Positions 58,881-64,000 of a stretch of 64,000 nt of DNA are shown here, piece by piece. Every line of letters begins with the position of its first letter. Position 1 is the stretch's first letter. Location of the stretch: the NCBI RefSeq assembly GCF_914271485.1, contig NZ_CAJZAG010000011.1:62001-126000 (forward strand). The letters are read 5' to 3'. The notes beneath the pieces are model-generated. The model was not told where the DNA came from, made no database searches, and saw nothing but the letters and a program-made list of their open reading frames with translations. The translations under genes and the position numbers were made by a program. The stretch comes from Cupriavidus pampae (GTDB lineage Bacteria > Pseudomonadota > Gammaproteobacteria > Burkholderiales > Burkholderiaceae).

Positions 58881-60512
58881 TCACGTCATTGGATCAATGG
58901 CGCGGAACTGCGCGCATAGCCTGAACACATCTTCCGATAGCGCGGTCTGCTTTGCCTTGCCATAGCGGGTAGCGAGTTTCATCAACTCCTTGATGTCGCG
59001 TCCGCTCGCTTTCGGATAGGCGGCGGTCAATACGTCCACCAGCTCGTCGTCCAGCGTCGCGCCGCACTGATCTGCTTGCAGGCGCCATAGACGCGCCGCA
59101 TCTTCTCTGCCCGGCGTCTCGTACTGGATGGTGGCAATGCAACGCGACAGGATGGCATCATCGACGTCGCCGGTGCGATTTGTGGTCATGAACAACAGAC
59201 CGCTGAAATACTCCAGCGTGCGCAGAAACTCCGCAACGATGGCGTTGTGCTCCAGGTCGTTATCGCGGCGGCGGATGTAGACATCGGCCTCGTCCAGCAA
59301 TAGCACCGCATTCCAGCGCATGGCCCGGCGCAGTATCTCCATAAGGCTCGCGCCGACCGATGCGGCGGTCGTACCCAGCTGTCCGGAATGCACGCGGTAG
59401 AGTGGCTTGCCGACGACCTCCGCATAGACCTCCGCGGTCAAGGTCTTACCGAGCCCGGGCGCGCCCTGGCAAAGGATGGTCGTGCCACCCGATTTGCCCG
59501 GCACGAAATCCTGGACCAGGACGTCCATATGCGACGTCAGAATATCGATCAGGTCGCGGTGATGGTCTGGCAGCACCAATTTCTCGCGCACATCGGGCCG
59601 GTATTGGTACTCGCTCAGGTGCTGTACATGCACCCAGATGTTCCGGTGCCATTCCAGATGGAACAGATGCACGTAGCTGTGCAGCGGCATCTTTTCAAAG
59701 CCGGTGGCAACGCCGGCCCTGCGCCAGAACTCAGCGTCGCAGGTCACTTCGAAGCGGCGCTCGAGCCGTTCTTCGTCATTGATGCAGCGAGCCGCTACGC
59801 CGTCGCCCAGACGCGCCAGCGTGACGGTGCTTTTGCCTTCAACGGTGAGCGCGGACCCCGTGGCAATGTACTGTGCGCCGAAGCTGCGCTGGTAGCGCAC
59901 AAAGAGTTGCGCGTGCCGTTCGTACTCCTGCCGGAATTCCGCGCACTCCTTGAAGAAGCCAAAATCGGCGAGAAGTTGCGGGATGGTACGGTCGACGATC
60001 TCGTCTCGCGTGACGATGATTGAAGTCGTCATGCCCGCCCTGCGTCGTGCGGGGTCGGTCAGCTCCGAGTTGGCGGACAGCATGGTGTTCGCCAACATGT
60101 CGATGGCAACGTAGGCCATGCCCTGCTCGGGCTCTACGTGACGAATGCGCTGGACCAACCATGGCAGCAGTATTCCGTCGCGGCTGCGCTGGTAGAGCCA
60201 ACCGTCAATGACATCGCGCGACAGGTAGGCGACAAGTCCCGCGACCAGCATCTCCAGACCGGGAATGGTGCGGGCCTGCGGTGCGTTGTAGATGTTATCG
60301 AGCGCGAGCATCTGGAACAGAAGCTCGCGCTCGTTCTGCGCCTTGCTCAACGTGTAAAGCGTATTGAGCGACTGCGCGTCAAACAGGCGAGCCGACACTG
60401 ACATGCTGCCGTGACAGATGCCGTGTTCCTTCAACTGCCGGGCCAGTGGCGACTCGGCCTGGATCATTGCGAGCAGCGGGTGAATCAGGGACTGCGGAAT
60501 CTCGAAATTCAT
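58881..60512 (-). CDS. Orphan AAA+ ATPase with uncharacterised N-terminal half
   Basis: A 543-residue protein. Residues 1-330 are an all-helical-looking region with no family I recognise. The C-terminal AAA+ module has Walker A GAPGLGKT (about 348-355), Walker B VLLLDEADVYI (about 405-412), sensor 1 MTTNR, and the arginine finger in ILSRC. The block EFLRTLEYFSGLLFMTTNRTGDVDDAILSR strongly resembles AAA ATPases common in fungi. The ATG at 60512 follows GGAG. It lies 47 bp after a hydrolase gene on the same strand; no partner protein is apparent. Confidence 0.82.
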   Translation of the reverse strand: MNFEIPQSLIHPLLAMIQAESPLARQLKEHGICHGSMSVSARLFDAQSLNTLYTLSKAQNERELLFQMLALDNIYNAPQARTIPGLEMLVAGLVAYLSRDVIDGWLYQRSRDGILLPWLVQRIRHVEPEQGMAYVAIDMLANTMLSANSELTDPARRRAGMTTSIIVTRDEIVDRTIPQLLADFGFFKECAEFRQEYERHAQLFVRYQRSFGAQYIATGSALTVEGKSTVTLARLGDGVAARCINDEERLERRFEVTCDAEFWRRAGVATGFEKMPLHSYVHLFHLEWHRNIWVHVQHLSEYQYRPDVREKLVLPDHHRDLIDILTSHMDVLVQDFVPGKSGGTTILCQGAPGLGKTLTAEVYAEVVGKPLYRVHSGQLGTTAASVGASLMEILRRAMRWNAVLLLDEADVYIRRRDNDLEHNAIVAEFLRTLEYFSGLLFMTTNRTGDVDDAILSRCIATIQYETPGREDAARLWRLQADQCGATLDDELVDVLTAAYPKASGRDIKELMKLATRYGKAKQTALSEDVFRLCAQFRAIDPMT

Positions 60513-60559
60513 AAGTTGCACTCCGATAGCGGCAAATCCCAGGCTCACATAACGGAGCG

Positions 60560-61234
60560 CTATGCCAGAAAAAAGCGGATGGCCTCGGCCACGATTGGCG
60601 GCTGAATCGCGTGCGGGCCGTTGAATTCGACATACTCGACGTCGTAGCCGGCAGCCTTCAGCTTGGCGGCATTGACGCGGCCACTTGTCTGCACGGGCAA
60701 CTGCTCGTCGGCCAACCCATGCGCGATAAAGACCTTTGGCGTGCCCTCCTGCATGAATACGGACATGAACCCGCCGGAGAAAGCGATGACGTGGCTGGCG
60801 ATATCGCCGTTGGTGATACCGATCGAAAGCGCGTAGCTCGCGCCATCCGAAAAGCCGGCGAACGCCAGTCGATCGCGACGAATCTGGTAGCGAGCCGAAA
60901 CAGCGACCAGCGCCTGTTGCAGGCGCTCCAGATCGGGTCCGTTGCCACCAATGACGATGTCCCACGTGGGAAAGGTCGAATGCGGCGCCAGCACCAGAAA
61001 GCCATGCGCATCGGCGTGCGGCTCGACAGAGGGCAATACCTTTTCTGGAAAGCCACCGGCACCGTGAAACATGACCAGCAACGGCACCGGTCCCGGGCCT
61101 AGCCCTTCAGGCACATACAGGACAGCATCGCGGTCATCGACAAGTCCAAGCTGGTGGCGGCCCGGCGGAAATGGGGCCAGCGACGGCTCGGCATGCGTAA
61201 AAGTCATCCGGCCCAGCAGAGAAGGATCGAACAT
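60560..61234 (-). CDS. Alpha/beta hydrolase, phospholipase/carboxylesterase-like
   Basis: A 224-residue serine hydrolase with oxyanion region MFHGAGG, nucleophile Ser in GFSDGAS, Asp in HGLADEQLP and His in GPHAI, all in the expected order. It has no signal peptide. Its promoter carries a palindrome at 61260-61280. It likely forms a two-gene unit with the AAA+ ATPase gene downstream. The start is uncertain: ATG 61234 or 61207, neither with a strong ribosome-binding site. Confidence 0.88.
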   Translation of the reverse strand: MFDPSLLGRMTFTHAEPSLAPFPPGRHQLGLVDDRDAVLYVPEGLGPGPVPLLVMFHGAGGFPEKVLPSVEPHADAHGFLVLAPHSTFPTWDIVIGGNGPDLERLQQALVAVSARYQIRRDRLAFAGFSDGASYALSIGITNGDIASHVIAFSGGFMSVFMQEGTPKVFIAHGLADEQLPVQTSGRVNAAKLKAAGYDVEYVEFNGPHAIQPPIVAEAIRFFLA

Positions 61235-61259
61235 GGAGGAAGCGATGCGTCATTGACGT

Positions 61260-61280
61260 GGTGATATGTAATATATCACC
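61260..61280. promoter_or_regulatory. GGTGATAT-gtaat-ATATCACC palindrome
   Basis: Perfect 8-bp inverted repeat with a 5-base spacer, 25 bp before the hydrolase start codon. AT-rich palindromes of this type are bound by PadR, MarR or TetR regulators. No such gene is adjacent; the nearest regulator is the ArsR-type gene at 61700. Confidence 0.6.
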
Positions 61281-61389
61281 ATTTCTGTGCATAGGGCAGG
61301 CTCTTGTGTTCTTGTCTAGTGAGGCGCTAGGATTGCACCGCTGGTTGCAAGAACTTTTGGGGGACCATCCCGGCACCAACGGGTCCACT

Positions 61390-61570
61390 CAATTGGGCAC
61401 AGAACCGTCCGGGGTTCTGATGGCAGTGGTAGCAACGACTAGCCACTGTGGCGACATCAAGTCGGTCACATTGGTTGCTAGTCCCCGAACCTACAAGCTA
61501 AGGGGATGTTCCGACTGTCAGTTCTCCAGCATCACAAAGGGCTCCGATTTTGGAGCCTTTTGCATTTGTG
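61390..61570 (+). ncRNA. Candidate structured RNA ending in an intrinsic terminator
   Basis: The 420-bp gap has no convincing gene but several stems on the plus strand: AGAACC/GGTTCT (61399-61417), CAGTGG-TAG/CTA-GCCACTG near 61424-61448, TCCCC/GGGGA near 61482-61506, and GGCTCC/GGAGCC (61540-61557) followed by TTTTGCATTT. A chain of hairpins ending in a terminator is the form of a small RNA. There is no promoter or homolog evidence, so this is a candidate only. Confidence 0.35.
61538..61561 (+). terminator. Intrinsic terminator in the hydrolase-ArsR gap
   Basis: GGCTCC (61540-61545) pairs with GGAGCC (61552-61557) around GATTTT, with AAA upstream pairing to the TTTT that follows. The tail reads TTTTGCATTTG. 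It would end a plus-strand transcript that starts within the gap, since no plus-strand gene precedes it. Confidence 0.65.
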
Positions 61571-61699
61571 TCCTTGAAGCCATTACTACCGAATAGCAAG
61601 GCTGACCAGTAGCCGCACCGTTAAGGAAAGCGGTGCACTTGATTAAAAGACGCATCTGTCTATACTCCCGACATCCCACCCTTCATCCGCAACCAAACA

Positions 61700-62392
61700 A
61701 TGGAATACGCCCCCGGTATCAGCCAGCTTGCTGGTCTTCTCGCCGATCCTGGTCGTGCGGCCATGCTTTGGGCGCTGATGGATGGCAGCGCGCGTCCTGC
61801 TGGCGAGTTGGCGTTGATTGCGGGGTTATCAGCGTCGTCTACCAGCGGGCATTTGAACCGGTTATCAGAGGGCGGGTTGCTCGCGGTCGAGTCGCGGGGG
61901 CGTAACCGCTATTACCGGCTTTCCACGCCCGAGATCGGTGTTGCGATCGAGGCGTTGGCGTCCGCTTCGCTGGCCAGTCAGCCGCCGCGCATGCGGGCGG
62001 TGCCCGTTTCGCGGACGGCGCCGCCGGCGTTGCGGCAGGCGCGGACCTGCTATGACCATATGGCCGGTGAACTTGCGGTGGGGTTGTTCGATCGTATGAA
62101 GCAATCGGGCTGGATCATCGTGGATGGGTCCGCAGTGGATCTCACTGCGGATGGGACCGACGCGATGACGCAGCTTGGGATCGATCTGGGGAATGCGCGG
62201 CGCAAGCGCCGGCAGTTTGCCTGTACCTGCCCGGACTGGAGCGAGCGCAAGCCGCATCTGGGCGGCGCGCTCGGCGCGGCGTTGCTGGAGAGCATGCTGA
62301 CGCAGGGCTGGATCGAGACAACCGCTACCTCGCGCGCGTTGCGGGTAACGCCGCGCGGGCAGCGGGCGATTGTGGGAATTGCGGCAGAATGA
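61700..62392 (+). CDS. ArsR-family winged-helix regulator with C-terminal extension
   Basis: A 230-residue regulator. The ArsR-type winged helix lies at the N-terminus (LLADPGRAAMLWALMDGSARPAGELALIAGLSASSTSGHLNRLSEGGLL). A long C-terminal region carries a second winged-helix-like part and the Cys pair CTCPDW. ArsR proteins usually have about 110 residues, so this belongs to the longer subgroup found near multidrug or hydrolase genes. The metal-site CxC motif of ArsR/SmtB is absent from the DNA-binding helix, so the signal may not be a metal. Confidence 0.88.
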   Translation: MEYAPGISQLAGLLADPGRAAMLWALMDGSARPAGELALIAGLSASSTSGHLNRLSEGGLLAVESRGRNRYYRLSTPEIGVAIEALASASLASQPPRMRAVPVSRTAPPALRQARTCYDHMAGELAVGLFDRMKQSGWIIVDGSAVDLTADGTDAMTQLGIDLGNARRKRRQFACTCPDWSERKPHLGGALGAALLESMLTQGWIETTATSRALRVTPRGQRAIVGIAAE

Positions 62393-62422
62393 CTGGCCAC
62401 GGCACGACAAGGAGACCGAACG

Positions 62423-62929
62423 ATGGCAATTGAACTGGAAGACGACGCAGCTGATGCGGTCGGTCGGCTGATCGGGCTGATCAACCTCGGCGACACCGCG
62501 CAGACCGAGCGGCAGCAGGCGCTGTTCGATGAGTCGCTCGAAGATTCCGAGGAAGAGGACGCCGATGGCGAGGAACTGCTTTGGGTCCTCAAGGACATCA
62601 TCGACTGGGAGTCGGGCTTCTACGTCGATTGGAAGGACGCCGAGTCCTTTATCGGCAGTCTGAACCAGCTGTGCGAGCGCATCGATCTGGAAATCGACTG
62701 GGGTGTGGAAGATACCGAGGACGAAGACTTCCTCGAAAGCACCAGCGTCCCCGAGTTGATGGAACTCGCATTCAACCAGCTGCGCGTCGCAGGCTACACG
62801 CTGTGGAACTGGGACACCGGCGGCGATGCCTACGCAGGCTGGATTACGCGAAGCGAGGACGACGAGGAGATGGTTGAAATCTCCGAGACGCTCAGCATCG
62901 ATCTGCGTACGGGCGACCAGCCCTACTAA
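62423..62929 (+). CDS. Acidic hypothetical protein (168 aa)
   Basis: Very acidic soluble protein of unknown function, with clusters such as DSEEEDADGEEL and DTEDEDF. The core (LLWVLKDIIDWESGFYVDWKDAESFIGSLNQL, LRVAGYTLWNWDTGGDAYAGWI) looks folded. AAGGAG lies about 14 bases upstream of the ATG. It follows the ArsR gene by 30 bp and may be co-transcribed. It has a style seen in small conserved proteins of this order, but I cannot name its family. Confidence 0.75.
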   Translation: MAIELEDDAADAVGRLIGLINLGDTAQTERQQALFDESLEDSEEEDADGEELLWVLKDIIDWESGFYVDWKDAESFIGSLNQLCERIDLEIDWGVEDTEDEDFLESTSVPELMELAFNQLRVAGYTLWNWDTGGDAYAGWITRSEDDEEMVEISETLSIDLRTGDQPY

Positions 62930-62958
62930 GCGTCAGACGCGCAACGAACGCGCGCGCG

Positions 62959-64000
62959 TCAAACCCCGTCGTCGAGCGTGACGATGGGCGACGCGCCATC
63001 CGGCGCAGGCACCAGCGTCTCGTCGATGCCATCGAGACCATCGGGCAACGTGATCGATCCCGAGCCCGTGAGCGCCGCCCACCTCGGTGAGGAGCCCAGC
63101 AGCGTACGCGGTACGGGCTTGCGTCCATCGGGCACACCCAGCGTTTCCTCGAGGACGTCCAGAAAAGCGCGCACGCTCGCCGGCATCAGCTTGCGCGCGG
63201 GCATCAGCACGTAAACCTTGAGCGGCGAAGACATGTAGTTCGGGAGCACGCGCACGAGCTGGCCATGGCCGAGCTGTTCATGCACGAAGCGCGGCGAGAG
63301 TCGTGCCACGCCCAGGCCGTCAATCGCGCCCTTGAGCCGCACCTCCGCGTTGTGCGTGCAGATGCGCGGCTCCACCTCCATCGTGTGCATCTCCACGCCA
63401 TCGCGCAGAAACTCCCAGCGGCCATCGTCGATGCTTCCCAGCGTCGGCCAGCCGTTGAGGTCCTGCGGCACGCGTGGCAGGCCGCGCTCGCGGATCAGCG
63501 ATGGCGCCGCGTAGAACGCGCGCTCGATCAGCACCACCCGCTTGCTTGCAAACGAACTGTCGGTCAGGCCGGTATCGGTCATCACGAAGGCAAGGTCGTA
63601 GCCGTGACGAATCAGATCGGGCTGATCCCAGCTGACGTCGAGCTGCACGCGCAGCGACGGATGCAGCTTGAGCAACCGCGACAGCGAGGGAGACAAATGT
63701 TGGGATCCGACCTCGTAGGGCGTGGCGATACGCAACGTGCCACTGACTTCCGCGCTGACGGATACGGCTTCCGCGCTGATCTCACGCAGTTCGCCGAATA
63801 GCGGCGCCACGCGTTCGTAGAGTTGCTGGCCACGCTGCGTCACGCGCACGCGGCGCGTGGTGCGTTCGAACAAGCGGATACCAAGCTGTCCTTCCAGTCG
63901 CGCCACGGCGGCGCTGGCCGATGACTTGGGGACCTCGGCGAGCTCCGCGCCTTGGGTAAACCCACCACCTTCCACCACGCGGCAGAAGATTTCCCAGTCC
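62959..64000 (-). CDS. LysR-family regulator, 5' end cut by window
   Basis: LysR protein whose start lies beyond the window. Translating back from 64000 gives DWEIFCRVVEGGGFTQGAE, the usual first residues of a LysR helix-turn-helix, so only a few codons are missing. The rest (PKSSASAAVARLEGQLGIRLFERTTRRVRVTQRG, then the effector domain LRIATPYEVGSQHLSPSLS) is complete. The target is not visible here. It converges with the acidic protein gene. Confidence 0.9.
   Translation of the reverse strand, partial: DWEIFCRVVEGGGFTQGAELAEVPKSSASAAVARLEGQLGIRLFERTTRRVRVTQRGQQLYERVAPLFGELREISAEAVSVSAEVSGTLRIATPYEVGSQHLSPSLSRLLKLHPSLRVQLDVSWDQPDLIRHGYDLAFVMTDTGLTDSSFASKRVVLIERAFYAAPSLIRERGLPRVPQDLNGWPTLGSIDDGRWEFLRDGVEMHTMEVEPRICTHNAEVRLKGAIDGLGVARLSPRFVHEQLGHGQLVRVLPNYMSSPLKVYVLMPARKLMPASVRAFLDVLEETLGVPDGRKPVPRTLLGSSPRWAALTGSGSITLPDGLDGIDETLVPAPDGASPIVTLDDGV

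Noticed and set aside
61258..61596. 112-codon plus-strand frame in the hydrolase-ArsR gap
   Set aside because: It starts inside the palindrome, lacks a ribosome-binding site, and crosses several RNA stems including the terminator.

Overview
The window is high-GC bacterial chromosome. Its gene content points to a betaproteobacterium of the Burkholderiaceae, most like Cupriavidus or a relative: three Bug-type (TctC family) periplasmic receptors, many LysR and GntR regulators beside small catabolic gene sets, a NodT-type RND efflux operon, and paired DUF1326/DUF2182 genes. The genus is an inference from gene style. I see no rRNA, tRNA, CRISPR array, insertion sequence or integrase.

Layout. 0-3.5 kb: Bug receptor, CoA-transferase A and B subunits, Bug receptor, all on the minus strand. 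3.6-5.4 kb: HxlR regulator divergent from an MFS pump across a long inverted repeat. 5.4-13 kb: a signalling cluster with a FixJ-type response regulator, a LysR regulator and a 1853-residue kinase-like/ATPase/GAF/PAS/histidine kinase. 13-16 kb: LysR regulator, D-serine dehydratase-like enzyme and a third Bug receptor. 16-24 kb: ABC exporter, a mandelate-racemase-like enzyme divergent from a FadR/GntR regulator, a ketopantoate-reductase-like enzyme, a Tat-exported epoxide hydrolase and a sulfate-binding protein. 24-28 kb: TetR/SDR pair, thioredoxin-like protein, hemerythrin and a second SDR. 28-32.7 kb: a patch of poorly known genes (three small proteins, a zinc-ribbon metallopeptidase, and a GHKL ATPase fused to a Shedu-like nuclease domain). 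32.7-37 kb: MocR regulator, PaiB-like protein, a 41-residue ORF, a serine/threonine dehydratase and a YggS-like PLP protein. 37-43.6 kb: a DeoR-regulated ugp-like ABC importer with a convergent secreted phosphodiesterase. 44-45.7 kb: acetyltransferase, small secreted YHYH protein and an internally deleted MATE transporter. 45.7-54.7 kb: an operon of enoyl-CoA hydratase, aldehyde dehydrogenase and an RND tripartite pump, divergent from a GntR regulator with GTATAC operators. 54.7-57.9 kb: a tight operon of cysteine hydrolase, DUF1326, DUF2182 and a GlxA-type regulator. 58-64 kb: SDR, an unusual AAA+ ATPase, an alpha/beta hydrolase, a structured intergenic region, an ArsR regulator, an acidic protein and a LysR gene cut by the window end.

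Most of the window is small regulator-plus-target modules, and many carry visible palindromic operators: the HxlR/MFS repeat, TTGGTnnACCAA for the FadR-type regulator, GTATAC for the efflux operon, and repeated GCATTAA boxes for the LysR/DSD1 pair. The best candidate for an undescribed system is the GHKL ATPase-nuclease fusion at 30691-32649, which has the architecture expected of a stand-alone anti-phage effector. Second are the orphan AAA+ ATPase at 58881-60512 and the operon that joins CoA/aldehyde catabolism to an RND pump.
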